From positions 59,124 through 123,123 of the forward strand of contig NZ_DGIR01000018.1 in assembly GCF_002386445.1 (NCBI RefSeq): 64,000 nt of DNA, read 5' to 3'. The position numbers and the translations under genes were made by a program. Numbering within the stretch: the stretch's first letter is position 1; each line of letters starts with the position of its first letter. Under the pieces are notes generated by a model. It worked only from the letters and a program-made list of their open reading frames with translations, did not search any database and was not told the DNA's origin. This stretch comes from Pseudomonas sp. UBA4617 (GTDB lineage: Bacteria > Pseudomonadota > Gammaproteobacteria > Pseudomonadales > Pseudomonadaceae). Below are positions 43,602 to 52,425 of this stretch, in pieces.

Positions 43602-46571
43602 TCAATTCTCTCGACGGTCTCGAATTTCAGGGGACGTCGCTACGACATGCCGGGGCAGGGTCACGCGGATCCGGGTGCCACGTTGCCGTTCGATATCGGC
43701 CGGGCTGTCGATGGTGATTTGCCCATAATGCTCTTCCACGATGGAATAGACCAGAGCGAGCCCTAGTCCGGTTCCTTCGCCCGGGTCCTTGGTGGTGAAG
43801 AAGGGTTCGAACAGGCGGTCCATGATGTTCTTCGGAATCCCGCTGCCCTCGTCCTCGACGATCAGGTCGACGGTGTGTTCGTTGACCTCGCTGCGCACGC
43901 GCACGGCGCTGCCAGGCGGCGAGGCGTCACGGGCGTTGGAGAGCAGGTTGATCAGCACCTGGGCCAGGCGCTGCGGGTCCCCCTCGACCCAGTGCTCAGG
44001 GTCGCAGAGGTTGAAGAACTGTACTTCGAAATTGCGCCGGTTCAACGCCAGCAGACCAATGGCATCCTGCGCCACTTCGGCCAGGCATACCGGCTCTTCG
44101 CTGTTCTGCTGGCTGCCGCCGGCATGGGCGAAGCTCATCAGCGACTGCACGATGCGCGAGACCCGCTTGGTCTGTTCCAGGATCTGGCTGGACAGTTCGA
44201 TGATCTCGCCGTCGCCCTCGCGCTCCTCGCGCAGGTTCTGCGCCAGGCAGGCAATGCCGGTGATCGGGTTGCCGATCTCGTGGGCCACGCCGGCAGCCAG
44301 GCGGCCGATGCTGGCCAGGCGTTCGGAATGCACCAGCTTGTCTTCCAGCGCCTGGGTTTCGGTGAGGTCCTCAACCAGTAGCACCAGACCGCTGTTGCCC
44401 GGCGCCAATGGTTCGTCGATGGCGGCCTTGTGCAGGTTCAGCCAGCGCGGCTGGCCATCCAGTGCCAGGCGCTGCTTGTGCAGGTGTTCGTCCGGCAGGT
44501 TGATGAACCCTTGCAGCAGGCCGCGCCAGGGTTCGTCGATGGTAACCAGGCGTGAACCGACCACGTGCTTGGCGGCAATGCCGGTAAGCTCCTCCATGGC
44601 CTTGTTCCACATCAGGATTTCCTGGTCCTTGGCCAGTGAGCAGACGCCCATTGGCAGCTCTTGCAGGGTCTGGCGGTGGTAGCGGCGCAGGGCATCGAGC
44701 TCGGCAGCCAGGCCGGTCAGGCGCGAATGGTAGTCTTCCAGGCGGCTTTCGATGAAGTGGATGTCCTCGGTCACGTAGTTTTCGTTACCAGACTTGTACG
44801 GCAGGAAGGTCTCGACCATGTCCTGCGCCACACTTGGGCCCATCAGGCCGGACAGGTTGGCTTCGATGCGGTCACGCAGGCGGCGCAAGGCATAGGGGCG
44901 GCGTTCGTCGAACGGCAGATAGAGGTCGCGCAGGGCCTGTTCCACTTCCTTCTGTGCGGCCTTGGCGCCCAGTGGCTTGGCCAGCTGGGTGGCGAACTCT
45001 TGCGGCGAGGCAGCGTGCAGCTCGCGACGTTGCGGGCGGCGCACGTTATCCACCGCGCAGGCCTCGGCTGCGCTGACTTCTTCGGCACTGGCGTTGGTGA
45101 ACAGCGAGATCAGGGTGAACAGCAGCACGTTGGCCGCCAGCGAGGCGATCGCTGCCATGTGCCAGCTGGTGTCGTCCAGCACGTAGATCATGTCCAGCAG
45201 CGGAATGTAGAAGCCTTGCAGGTTGCCCAACAGCGGCAGCAGCATGGTCACCATCCACACCAGGGTGCCGGCCAGCAGGCCGGCGATGAAACCGCGGCGG
45301 TTGGCGGTGGGCCAGTACAGCACCGACAGCACGCCCGGCAGGAACTGCAAGGTGGCGACGAAGGCGACGATGCCCAGGTTGGCCAGGCTCTGGTGGTTGT
45401 TCTGGGTCAGGTAGAACATGAAGCCGGCGGTGATGATGGCGACGATCAGCGCGCGGCGGGTCCATTTCAGCCAGCGGTAGATGTTGCCTTCGGCCGGCGG
45501 CTGGTACAGCGGCAGCACCAGGTGGTTTAGCGCCATGCCAGACAGCGCCAAGGTGGTGACGATGATCAGCCCGCTGGCAGCCGACAGCCCGCCGATGTAG
45601 GCCAGCAGCGCCAGTGCCTGGTTGTTGGCGGCAATTCCCAGGCCCAGGGTGAAATACTCGGGGTTGGTGCTGGCGCCCAGGCGCAGGCCGGCCCACAGCA
45701 CCAGCGGCACGGCCAGGCTCATCAGCAGCAGGAACAGCGGCAGGCCCCAGCTGGCACTGACCAGCGAACGCGGATTGAGGTTTTCGGTGAAGGCCATGTG
45801 GTACATGTGCGGCATGACGATGGCCGAGGCGAAGAACACCAGCAGCAAGGTGCGCCATGGCCCCTCCTGCAGCGGGGTATGCAAGGCCGCCAGAGCGGTC
45901 TGGTTCTGCAGCAGCCACACCTCAAGTTGGTGCGGGCCGCCGAACACGCCATACAGCGCATACAGGCCGATGCCGCCCAGCGCCAACAGCTTGATCACCG
46001 ACTCGAAGGCGATGGCGAAAACCAGCCCTTCGTGTTTCTCGCGCGTGGCGATATGCCGCGAACCGAAGAAGATGGTGAACAGGATGATCAAGGTACAGAA
46101 GGCAAAGGCTACCCGGGCCTTGACCGGTTCGCCGGTGAGGATGCTGATCGAGTCGGCCACCGCCTGGATCTGCAGGGCCAGCAAGGGCAGCACGCCGATC
46201 AGCATGAAAATCGTGGTCAGCGCGCCGGCCCAGGTACTGCGGAAGCGGAACGCCAGCAGGTCGGCCAGCGATGACAGCTGGTAGGTGCGGGTGATCTTGA
46301 GAATCGGGTAGAGCAGCACCGGTGCCAGCAGGAACGCGCCGGACACGCCCAGGTAACAGGCGAGGAAGCCGTAGCCGTACTGGTAGGCCAGGCCGACCGA
46401 GCCATAGAAAGCCCAGGCACTGGCATACACGCCCAGCGACAGGGTGTAGGTAAGCGGATGGCGAATGATGGAACGTGGGATCAGGCCCCGCTCGCTGATC
46501 CAGGCCACGCCGAACAGCACCATCAGGTACGCGGCGCTGATCAGGATCATCTGGGTCAGGCTAAAGCTCAT
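43602..46571 (-). CDS. cbrA: Sensor histidine kinase CbrA with SLC5-like transporter domain
   Basis: CbrA pairs with CbrB; the N-terminal half is an SLC5-type sodium/solute symporter-like membrane domain (about 13 segments, residues 1-500), linked through STAC and PAS-like regions (about 510-750) to a HisKA domain ([16 protein letters not shown], phospho-acceptor His) and an HATPase domain ([27 protein letters not shown]). About 989 residues. The ATG giving MSFSLTQM is chosen as GAG lies eight bases before it; an ATG two codons upstream is possible. The start overlaps the cbrX-like ORF by 11 bases, implying coupled translation. Confidence 0.96.
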   Translation of the reverse strand: MSFSLTQMILISAAYLMVLFGVAWISERGLIPRSIIRHPLTYTLSLGVYASAWAFYGSVGLAYQYGYGFLACYLGVSGAFLLAPVLLYPILKITRTYQLSSLADLLAFRFRSTWAGALTTIFMLIGVLPLLALQIQAVADSISILTGEPVKARVAFAFCTLIILFTIFFGSRHIATREKHEGLVFAIAFESVIKLLALGGIGLYALYGVFGGPHQLEVWLLQNQTALAALHTPLQEGPWRTLLLVFFASAIVMPHMYHMAFTENLNPRSLVSASWGLPLFLLLMSLAVPLVLWAGLRLGASTNPEYFTLGLGIAANNQALALLAYIGGLSAASGLIIVTTLALSGMALNHLVLPLYQPPAEGNIYRWLKWTRRALIVAIITAGFMFYLTQNNHQSLANLGIVAFVATLQFLPGVLSVLYWPTANRRGFIAGLLAGTLVWMVTMLLPLLGNLQGFYIPLLDMIYVLDDTSWHMAAIASLAANVLLFTLISLFTNASAEEVSAAEACAVDNVRRPQRRELHAASPQEFATQLAKPLGAKAAQKEVEQALRDLYLPFDERRPYALRRLRDRIEANLSGLMGPSVAQDMVETFLPYKSGNENYVTEDIHFIESRLEDYHSRLTGLAAELDALRRYHRQTLQELPMGVCSLAKDQEILMWNKAMEELTGIAAKHVVGSRLVTIDEPWRGLLQGFINLPDEHLHKQRLALDGQPRWLNLHKAAIDEPLAPGNSGLVLLVEDLTETQALEDKLVHSERLASIGRLAAGVAHEIGNPITGIACLAQNLREEREGDGEIIELSSQILEQTKRVSRIVQSLMSFAHAGGSQQNSEEPVCLAEVAQDAIGLLALNRRNFEVQFFNLCDPEHWVEGDPQRLAQVLINLLSNARDASPPGSAVRVRSEVNEHTVDLIVEDEGSGIPKNIMDRLFEPFFTTKDPGEGTGLGLALVYSIVEEHYGQITIDSPADIERQRGTRIRVTLPRHVVATSPEIRDRREN

Positions 46572-46737
46572 CGGCATCTCGTTGGCTCTGCAGGATGAAG
46601 GTGACGACGATCAGGATCAGCCAGAGCAGGTAAGGGCGGTACCAGGCTCCGGTCGGCTCGATCCACCAGTCCATGATGGCCGGGGAGAACAGGTAGATCC
46701 CCACGACCAGAAGCAGGACCAAACGATAGATGTACAT
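46561..46737 (-). CDS. cbrX: Small membrane ORF overlapping cbrA (cbrX-like)
   Basis: A 58-residue ORF: ATG at 46737, stop TAG at 46561, overlapping the cbrA start by 11 bases. It has two hydrophobic segments, about 6-21 (LVLLLVVGIYLFSPAI) and 36-49 (YLLWLILIVVTFIL), split by DWWIEPTGAWYRP, and a polar DADEL end. I recall a small ORF called cbrX, co-transcribed and coupled with cbrA in P. putida; I use that name on position only. It may act mainly in translational control of cbrA. The ribosome site is weak. Confidence 0.75.
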   Translation of the reverse strand: MYIYRLVLLLVVGIYLFSPAIMDWWIEPTGAWYRPYLLWLILIVVTFILQSQRDADEL

Positions 46738-46772
46738 GCTGGCCTCGATGGTTGGGCGCTGCGGGCTTGGAC

Positions 46773-46780
46773 TTATTATT
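46773..46780 (-). promoter_or_regulatory. Possible Hfq/Crc motif upstream of cbrX
   Basis: AATAATAA on the minus strand matches AAnAAnAA exactly, 36 bases before the cbrX ATG. If transcribed, it could let Hfq/Crc repress cbrX-cbrA. No promoter was placed, so its presence in the mRNA is unproven. Confidence 0.4.
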
Positions 46781-46872
46781 GGCGCAAATGGCGGGGGGGA
46801 TGCTAGCGGGAATCCAGGGGGTTCGCCAAGGGGTTGAATTTATTGGCCTTTTGTTTTTGATGGGGTGCCTGT

Positions 46873-46910
46873 GCCGGCCTCTTCGCGAGTTTACCCGCGA
46901 CAGGGCCGGG
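46873..46910. repeat. Single REP element
   Basis: GCCGGCCTCTTCGCGAG-TTTACCCGCGACAGGGCCGGG is an imperfect palindrome of the same family, lying between cbrX/cbrA and the end of gluQ. The overall stem is GCCGGCC/GGGCCGG with a mismatched core. Confidence 0.6.
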
Positions 46911-46916
46911 CCTGCC

Positions 46917-47804
46917 TCAGAGCAAATCAACCTCCGGCACTGTGGTTCTGCGCGCAATCGCCTCGGGCTGCCACTGTTTACGGGCCACCGCCAGCACTTC
47001 GGCCGGCGTCGCCAGCGACAGCTCAGGGGCGGTCTCCTGCCCGAGCGCCCGCAACGCCCGCAGCAACAGCGGCGTGGCCTGCTCCGCCTGCAGTGGCGGC
47101 GAACGGTACGATTTGCCCAGCTTGTGCCCGTCCGGCTGCACGATCAGCGGTATATGCAGGTAGCGCGGTTGCGAAAAGCCCAGCAACTCTTGCAGGTATA
47201 GCTGGCGCGGGGTGTTGTCCAGCAGGTCGGCGCCGCGCACGATGTCGGTGACACCTTGCCAGGCGTCATCCAGAACCACCGCCAGCTGGTAGGCATACAG
47301 CCCGTCGCGGCGCTGGATGACGAAATCCCCTACCTCACGCCCCAGGTGCTGCTGGAACTCGCCCTGCACCCGGTCGGTAAAGCGATAGATCAGCTCCGGC
47401 ACTCGCAAGCGGATCGCCGCGCCTTCACGCGCATGCCCGGCGTTGCGACAAAAACCGGGGTAAATGCCGTTGTAGCCCTCCAGCTGTTTGCGTGAGCAGG
47501 TGCAGGCATAAGCCAGGCCCATGTTGAACAGGCGATCGACCACTGCGGCGTAGGCGTCGTGGCGCTGGCTCTGGAACACCACTTCGCCATCCCACTCCAG
47601 GCCATAGCGCTCCAGCGTCTGCAGGATGGCATCGCGGGCGCCGGGCATTTCCCGGGGCGGGTCGGTATCTTCCATGCGAAGCAGCCAGCGGCCATTTACA
47701 GCGCGGGCATCGAGCCAGGAAGCGAGAGCGGCGACCAGCGAGCCGAAGTGCAGGAAGCCGCTGGGGGTGGGGGCGAAACGCCCGATGTAACGGGTATCGG
47801 TCAT
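46917..47804 (-). CDS. gluQ: Glutamyl-Q tRNA(Asp) synthetase
   Basis: GluQ (YadB) attaches glutamate to the queuosine of tRNA-Asp. It is a paralogue of the GluRS catalytic core without the anticodon-binding domain; 295 residues fit. The HIGH-like motif appears as PSGFLHFGSL (about 13-22), the zinc-type region as CTCSRKQLEGY...PGFC, and the KMSKS-like part as HKLGKSYRSP. I use the ATG giving MTDTRYIGRFAPTPSG; another ATG five codons upstream (47819) is possible, and neither has a clear ribosome site. It follows dksA with a terminator between, as in enterobacteria. Confidence 0.95.
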   Translation of the reverse strand: MTDTRYIGRFAPTPSGFLHFGSLVAALASWLDARAVNGRWLLRMEDTDPPREMPGARDAILQTLERYGLEWDGEVVFQSQRHDAYAAVVDRLFNMGLAYACTCSRKQLEGYNGIYPGFCRNAGHAREGAAIRLRVPELIYRFTDRVQGEFQQHLGREVGDFVIQRRDGLYAYQLAVVLDDAWQGVTDIVRGADLLDNTPRQLYLQELLGFSQPRYLHIPLIVQPDGHKLGKSYRSPPLQAEQATPLLLRALRALGQETAPELSLATPAEVLAVARKQWQPEAIARRTTVPEVDLL

Positions 47805-47821
47805 GGTCAGGCTGGGCATGA

Positions 47822-47851
47822 AAATGAAACGGGGCGCTTGATGCGCCCCGT
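47822..47851 (-). terminator. Intergenic terminator between dksA and gluQ
   Basis: On the minus strand ACGGGGCGC-ATCAA-GCGCCCCGT (9-pair stem) is followed by TTCATTTTC and then the gluQ start region. It probably limits gluQ expression relative to dksA; a terminator in this place is described for the dksA-gluQ operon of Shigella. Confidence 0.8.
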
Positions 47852-47867
47852 CCGGATGGAAGAAGGA

Positions 47868-48311
47868 TCAGCCTTTGCCGACCGTCTTTTCCTTTTTCTC
47901 GGCGATTTCCTTGCAGTCGAAGCACAGGTCCGCGGTAGGACGGGCTTCCAGGCGACGCAGGCCAATCTCGATGCCGCACGATTCGCACCAGCCGTATTCG
48001 TCGGCCTTGATCTTTTCGAGGGTCTTGTCGATCTTCTTGATCAGCTTGCGCTCGCGATCGCGGTTGCGCAGCTCCAAGGCGAATTCTTCTTCCTGGCTGG
48101 CGCGGTCGGCCGGGTCGGGGAAGTTGGCTGCCTCGTCCTTCATGTGGTCCACAGTGCGGTCGACACTTTCCATCAAGTCTCGCTTCCAGGCGCCGAGAAG
48201 CTTGGTGAAGTGCTGTTTCATGGGCTCGCCCATGTACTCTTCACCCTTGGTTTCTACGTAGGGCTCGACACCGTACATGGTCTGGGCTTTTTGCTTTTCT
48301 ACGGTGGACAT
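47868..48311 (-). CDS. dksA: RNA polymerase-binding transcription factor DksA
   Basis: DksA binds the RNA polymerase secondary channel and works with ppGpp in the stringent response. The 147 residues show the coiled coil with DPADRA tip (66-71) and the four-Cys zinc site C109, C112, C130, C133 (CESCG...CFDCK); all four Cys are present, so this is the classic zinc form. GAGGCGG precedes the ATG; six upstream codons are excluded. Confidence 0.98.
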   Translation of the reverse strand: MSTVEKQKAQTMYGVEPYVETKGEEYMGEPMKQHFTKLLGAWKRDLMESVDRTVDHMKDEAANFPDPADRASQEEEFALELRNRDRERKLIKKIDKTLEKIKADEYGWCESCGIEIGLRRLEARPTADLCFDCKEIAEKKEKTVGKG

Positions 48312-48521
48312 GAATAGACCGCCTCTCACTCATCTGATCCAATGCGCAGGCTGCTCCATCTCCGGCACCCGCCGGCCCTGCGACTGCGAGCCGCCGAACT
48401 TACCAGATAGATCGGGGGTGCGCTACCCCGCCCGATCTTGCTGATTGACACCGGCCTGAGCGGTACGTTCGATCGCTTGCAGAGGTAGAATCTCCAGTTT
48501 AGACCCTATTGAGAGAAGGTC

Positions 48522-49694
48522 ATGGCCCACCCTTACAGCGCGCGCAGCCGCGCCATCGAACCCTTCCATGTCATGGCGTTGCTGGCCCGGGCCAACGAGC
48601 TGCAAGCGGCCGGGCACGACGTGATCCACCTGGAAATCGGCGAGCCGGACTTCACCACCGCCGCACCGATCGTCGCCGCTGGACAGGCGGCACTCGCCGC
48701 CGGGCACACCCGTTATACCGCCGCCCGCGGCCTGCCGGCGTTACGTGAGGCGATTGCCGGTTTCTATCGCCAGCGCTATGGCCTGAGTGTCGACCCTGAA
48801 CGCATCCTCATCACCCCGGGCGGCTCCGGTGCACTGCTGCTGGCCAGCAGCTTGCTGGTCGACCCGGGCAAGCACTGGCTGCTGGCCGACCCGGGTTACC
48901 CGTGCAATCGCCACTTCCTGCGCCTGGTCGAAGGCGGGGCACAACTGGTGCCGGTGGGCCCGGAGGTCAACTACCAGCTGACCGCCGACCTGGTGCAGCG
49001 TTATTGGGACAAGGACACTGTCGGCGCCCTGGTTGCCTCGCCAGCCAACCCGACCGGCACCGTGCTGGGCCGCGACGAACTGGCCAGCCTGTCCCGAGCC
49101 ACCCGTGAACGCCACGGGCACCTGGTGGTGGACGAGATCTATCATGGCCTGACCTATGGCATGGACGCACCCAGCGTACTGGAAGTGGATGATTCGGCCT
49201 TCGTGCTGAATAGTTTTTCCAAGTATTTCGGCATGACCGGCTGGCGCCTCGGCTGGCTGGTAGCGCCGCCGGGCGCCGTGGCAGACCTGGAAAAGCTGGC
49301 ACAAAACCTGTACATCAGCGCACCGAGCATGGCCCAGCATGCTGCGCTGGCGTGCTTCCAGCCCGAGACCCTGGCCATTTTCGAAGAGCGCCGTGCCGAG
49401 TTCGCCCGCCGTCGCGACTACTTGTTGCCCGCCCTGCGCGAACTGGGTTTCCGTATTGCCGTTGAGCCGCAGGGGGCGTTCTACCTTTACGCCGATATCA
49501 GTGCCTTTGGCGGTGACGCGTTCGCATTCTGCCGGCACTTCCTGGAGACCGAGCACATCGCCTTCACGCCGGGTCTGGACTTCGGTCGTCATCTGGCCGG
49601 GCACCATGTGCGCTTTGCCTACACCCAGAGCCTGCCGCGCCTGGAACAAGCGGTGCAGCGTATTGCCCGCGGCTTGCGGAGCTGGCAAGGCTGA
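48522..49694 (+). CDS. Class I/II PLP-dependent aminotransferase
   Basis: A 390-residue fold-type I aminotransferase. The PLP Lys is Lys234 in [16 protein letters not shown]; other family parts are IGEPDF near 39-44, the GGSGALLLA substrate loop, [17 protein letters not shown] and the C-terminal Arg (HHVRFAYT). Substrate is unknown; it is like the MalY/AspC-type enzymes that precede sfsA in other pseudomonads. GAGAGAAGGTC precedes the ATG, and its stop overlaps sfsA by one base. Confidence 0.92.
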   Translation: MAHPYSARSRAIEPFHVMALLARANELQAAGHDVIHLEIGEPDFTTAAPIVAAGQAALAAGHTRYTAARGLPALREAIAGFYRQRYGLSVDPERILITPGGSGALLLASSLLVDPGKHWLLADPGYPCNRHFLRLVEGGAQLVPVGPEVNYQLTADLVQRYWDKDTVGALVASPANPTGTVLGRDELASLSRATRERHGHLVVDEIYHGLTYGMDAPSVLEVDDSAFVLNSFSKYFGMTGWRLGWLVAPPGAVADLEKLAQNLYISAPSMAQHAALACFQPETLAIFEERRAEFARRRDYLLPALRELGFRIAVEPQGAFYLYADISAFGGDAFAFCRHFLETEHIAFTPGLDFGRHLAGHHVRFAYTQSLPRLEQAVQRIARGLRSWQG

Positions 49695-50407
49695 TGCAAT
49701 TTTCGCCGTCACTCGAAAAAGGTCGGCTGCTGCGCCGCTACAAACGTTTTCTCGCCGATATCGAAATGGTGGGCGGCGAGCAGATGACCATTCACTGCCC
49801 TAACACCGGCTCGATGCTCAACTGCATGCGTGAAGGCGGGGAGGTGTGGTTCAGCCGCTCCAACGACCCCAAGCGCAAGCTGCCAGGTACCTGGGAAATC
49901 AGCGAAACCCCACAAGGGAGGCTGGCCTGCGTGAACACCGGGCGGGCCAATGCGTTGGTCGAAGAAGCCTTGCATGCCGGCATCATCGCCGAATTGGCAG
50001 GCTTTACAGCCCTCAGGCGGGAAGTGGCCTACGGTGAGGAAGGCAGCCGCATCGATTTTCGCCTGGAGTTCAATGGCGCTCCGGCTTATGTCGAGGTCAA
50101 GAGCGTAACCCTTGGCTATCCCGACAGCTCGGTCGCGGCTTTTCCCGATGCGGTGACCCAGCGCGGCGCCAAGCACCTGCGTGAACTGGCCAAGCTGGCC
50201 CGGCAGGGCGTGCGGGCGGTGCAGTTGTATTGCGTCAACCTGACCGGCGTCGATGCAGTGCGCCCGGCCGAGGAAATCGATGCGGCCTATGCCCAGGCAC
50301 TGCGTGCTGCAGTGGCCGATGGCGTGGAGGTACTGGCTTACGGCACCCGCCTGAACCCGGAAGGCATCGTCATCGATCGCCGCCTGCCGGTGCTGCTTAC
50401 GCCTTGA
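49694..50407 (+). CDS. sfsA: DNA/RNA nuclease SfsA family protein
   Basis: SfsA was first described as a sugar-fermentation stimulator in E. coli and has an OB-like N-terminal part and a nuclease-like C-terminal domain. The 237 residues contain [16 protein letters not shown] start ([12 protein letters not shown]), [11 protein letters not shown], and the PD-(D/E)xK-like RIDFRLE...[10 protein letters not shown] with the acidic and Lys residues. Biological role in Pseudomonas is unclear. The stop overlaps the convergent Rieske gene by 11 bases. Confidence 0.94.
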   Translation: MQFSPSLEKGRLLRRYKRFLADIEMVGGEQMTIHCPNTGSMLNCMREGGEVWFSRSNDPKRKLPGTWEISETPQGRLACVNTGRANALVEEALHAGIIAELAGFTALRREVAYGEEGSRIDFRLEFNGAPAYVEVKSVTLGYPDSSVAAFPDAVTQRGAKHLRELAKLARQGVRAVQLYCVNLTGVDAVRPAEEIDAAYAQALRAAVADGVEVLAYGTRLNPEGIVIDRRLPVLLTP

Positions 50408-50714
50408 ACCAGATACCTTGGCTGTCTTCGTGGCAGCCAAGAGCCTCCAGTGACTCGCCCTCGCAAGGCCCGGCCACGCACTCACCACTTTCGATGAGGA
50501 ACAGGGCGCCGTGGTGCGCGCAGTGGATCAGGCTGGCGCTGTCCTCGAGAAAGGCATCTTGCGCCCAGTTCAGTGGTATGCCGCGGTGCGGGCAGCGGTT
50601 GCGGTAGAGGTACACCTGGCCCAGGCGGCGCACGCCGAACAACTCGACGCCTTCTACACTGAAGGCGCGACTCTGGCCTTCGACAAGGCCCTGGGAAGTA
50701 CAAAGGAAGTGCAT
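50397..50714 (-). CDS. Rieske [2Fe-2S] domain protein
   Basis: A 105-residue stand-alone Rieske domain. Cluster ligands are visible as CPHRG (Cys-x-His) and CAHHG (Cys-x2-His), about 20 residues apart. Such small ferredoxins serve dioxygenases or nitrite reductase-like systems, but no partner lies nearby. There is no signal peptide. The 3' end overlaps sfsA by 11 bases in convergent orientation. Confidence 0.88.
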   Translation of the reverse strand: MHFLCTSQGLVEGQSRAFSVEGVELFGVRRLGQVYLYRNRCPHRGIPLNWAQDAFLEDSASLIHCAHHGALFLIESGECVAGPCEGESLEALGCHEDSQGIWFKA

Positions 50715-50890
50715 GGCAACGACGACTCGTGAAACAAATGATGGCTTGACCCGCCAGTGCGGATGTCCATCAGGTTACCTGCATTCGCTGTGCCTGGCTG
50801 CCTGTGGTGCGCAGTTCCGTCGCCGGCTGCAAGGCGCCCGGTTTACCGGCACCGGCCCGATACATCGTGAGTGACAGAGAGGTATTGCAC

Positions 50891-51775
50891 ATGCGCCATC
50901 CGCTGTTGTCAGGTTTCTCGTTATGCCTTGCACTGGCCTTGGGCGCTTGCCAGGCCAGCCTGCCAGCGCTGCCGGCCTGGCAAAGCAGCGAAGGGCGTAC
51001 CCATCCCGAGCTGGGGCATATCGTCGAGCTTGCCAGTGGGCAACTGCTCGACCCAGCGCAACTGGTACAACGCCTGGCTGTTGCGCCGCGGGTATTGGTC
51101 GGCGAGAAACACGACAACCCCGACCACCATGCCCTTCAGCTTTGGCTGTTGCGGGCGCTGCAGGCCCAGCGTGCGCAGGGCAGCCTGCTGCTGGAAATGC
51201 TGCAGCCCGAGCAGCAACCGCTGCTGGACAAGCTGGTGGGGCAACCCGTGCCGGCCGATCTGCCACAGGCCCTGGCCTGGCAGGACGGTTGGGACTGGCA
51301 GATGTACGGGCCAATCGTTACCGAGGCTTTGCAGCAACGTATCCCGCTGCTGGCTGCCAACCTTTCCCCCGGCCAGATGCGCCAGGCGTATCGGCAACCA
51401 GCATCGCTGGTCGGCGAGAGGTCCAATGCGCCAGCGGTCAAGGCCGCGTTGTTGCAACAGGTGCGCGCCGGACACTGCGGGATGCTTCCGGACAGCCAGT
51501 TGCCTGCGATGCTAGCCGTGCAGCAGCAGCGCGACCGGCGTATGGCCGAGCGCCTGTTAGCGGCACCGCAGCCAGCCTTGTTGTTTGCCGGTGCCTATCA
51601 TGTGCGCAAGGACCTGGGCGTGCCGTTGCATCTGGCTGACTTGGGCGCGCAGGGTAGCAGCAGGGTTTTACTGTTGGCTGAGGCAGGTGCGCAGGTCGAG
51701 GCAGGGCAAGCTGATTACGTGTGGTATACGGCGGTACTGCCGGCGCAGGATTACTGTGCACAATTACAACGCTGA
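50891..51775 (+). CDS. ChaN-family lipoprotein (PhuW-like)
   Basis: A 294-residue putative lipoprotein. The signal runs MRHPLLSGFSLCLALALGAC with the lipobox LALGAC; the mature protein starts at Cys20. The domain matches the ChaN family (LVGEKHDNPDHHALQLWLL, LLEMLQPEQQPLLD, GHCGMLP, LLFAGAYHVRKDLGVPLHL), heme/iron-associated, related to PhuW of P. aeruginosa. AGAGAGG precedes the ATG. It is convergent with the PrrF sRNA, and PhuW lies near prrF in PAO1, so synteny supports the link with iron. No Fur box is evident upstream. Confidence 0.87.
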   Translation: MRHPLLSGFSLCLALALGACQASLPALPAWQSSEGRTHPELGHIVELASGQLLDPAQLVQRLAVAPRVLVGEKHDNPDHHALQLWLLRALQAQRAQGSLLLEMLQPEQQPLLDKLVGQPVPADLPQALAWQDGWDWQMYGPIVTEALQQRIPLLAANLSPGQMRQAYRQPASLVGERSNAPAVKAALLQQVRAGHCGMLPDSQLPAMLAVQQQRDRRMAERLLAAPQPALLFAGAYHVRKDLGVPLHLADLGAQGSSRVLLLAEAGAQVEAGQADYVWYTAVLPAQDYCAQLQR

Positions 51776-51790
51776 TGCCACACGCCCGGC

Positions 51791-51905
51791 AAAAAAAAGA
51801 CCCGGCAAACTGCCGGGTCAATAACCGTGATTAGCCTGATGAGGAGATAATCTGAGAGTCCGAACCAAGGTCTCTTAGTTTATCCAACCAGTCTCGCGAC
51901 CAGTT
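51791..51905 (-). ncRNA. prrF: PrrF-type iron-responsive small RNA
   Basis: The minus strand opens AACTGGTCGCGAGACTGG, contains the core GATTATCTCCTCATCAGGCT followed by AATCACGG that I recall as the conserved PrrF target-pairing region, and ends in a terminator: GACCCGGCA-GTT-TGCCGGGTC (51799-51819) followed by eight T. Predicted length is about 115 nt, the size of PrrF1/PrrF2. A Fur box overlaps the promoter. PrrF represses iron-containing proteins such as aconitase and superoxide dismutase when iron is low. P. putida has two separate copies; which this is cannot be told here. Confidence 0.93.
51799..51819 (-). terminator. Terminator of the PrrF sRNA
   Basis: A 9-pair GACCCGGCA/TGCCGGGTC stem with a three-base loop is followed on the minus strand by eight T residues (51798-51791). 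It also forms on the plus strand, without a T-tract, after the ChaN gene. Confidence 0.9.
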
Positions 51906-51907
51906 GT

Positions 51908-51939
51908 GATAATCATAACTATTCTCATTTCGAGGTCAA
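51908..51939 (-). promoter_or_regulatory. Fur box and sigma-70 promoter of PrrF
   Basis: On the minus strand TTGACC (51939-51934), a 16-base spacer and TATGAT (51917-51912) place the start at AACTGG (51905). The 19-base segment 51908-51926 (GATAATCATAACTATTCTC) matches the Fur consensus GATAATGATAATCATTATC at 15 of 19 and covers the -10, so iron-bound Fur would block the promoter. Confidence 0.9.
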
Positions 51940-51953
51940 TCCCTTTCTCTCGA

Positions 51954-52232
51954 TTATTTCGAATTTTTTTGTGCCGGACATTTTGCGTCCAGTTGCTGGA
52001 TGAGCGCTTCTTTGCGCTCCACCGGCAAGTCGTTCCAGTGCATGTCCAGGAGCGCGCCTTCAATGGCATACAGCAGCACCTTCGATGCACGGAACCCTCG
52101 CGTCTTCACGGCTTGGTACGCACCCACCGCGCCCAGGCGTCGCAGATCCGATGCACTGTGGATGCCTGCTGCATGCAGCCACTGCGCAGAGGTCTTGCCA
52201 AGGTTCTTCAGGTGCTGCAATTCATCGTTCAT
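51954..52232 (-). CDS. TfoX C-terminal-domain protein
   Basis: A 92-residue protein that corresponds to the TfoX/Sxy C-terminal domain only (LKNLGKTSAQWLHAAGIHSASDLRRLGAVGAYQAVK..., ending LLYAIEGALLDMHWNDLP). The domain is a helix-hairpin-helix-like fold also found in ribosomal protein S13-like contexts. The N-terminal half of competence factor TfoX is absent, so a competence role is doubtful. Its stop lies 15 bases before the PrrF -35. Start ATG is clear. Confidence 0.85.
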   Translation of the reverse strand: MNDELQHLKNLGKTSAQWLHAAGIHSASDLRRLGAVGAYQAVKTRGFRASKVLLYAIEGALLDMHWNDLPVERKEALIQQLDAKCPAQKNSK

Positions 52233-52370
52233 CGAGCCTCCTTGCGATGGCTGAACGGGTCATGGGGATAAATCGCGAGCAGGTCAGAGAGGAGTGTAGC
52301 GGGGGTTGGAAAATGCGCGGCCTTTTGCCATTGGGGGCGACGAGATGCGCTGGAGGCATGCGTCGCCTAG

Positions 52371-52409
52371 CCCGGCCTGTTCGCGGGTAAAGGCGCGAAA
52401 AGGCCGGGA
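52371..52409. repeat. Single REP-like palindrome
   Basis: CCCGGCCTGTTCGCGGGTAAAGGCGCGAAAAGGCCGGG is an imperfect palindrome in the gap after the kinase-fusion gene (52426 onward, minus strand). The outer CCCGGCC/GGCCGGG arms are perfect. Confidence 0.6.
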
Positions 52410-52425
52410 TGGAAAAGCGCTGAAC

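Noticed and set aside
51908..51926. Fur box as a regulator of the ChaN-like gene.
   Set aside because: It lies downstream of that gene and inside the oppositely oriented PrrF promoter.
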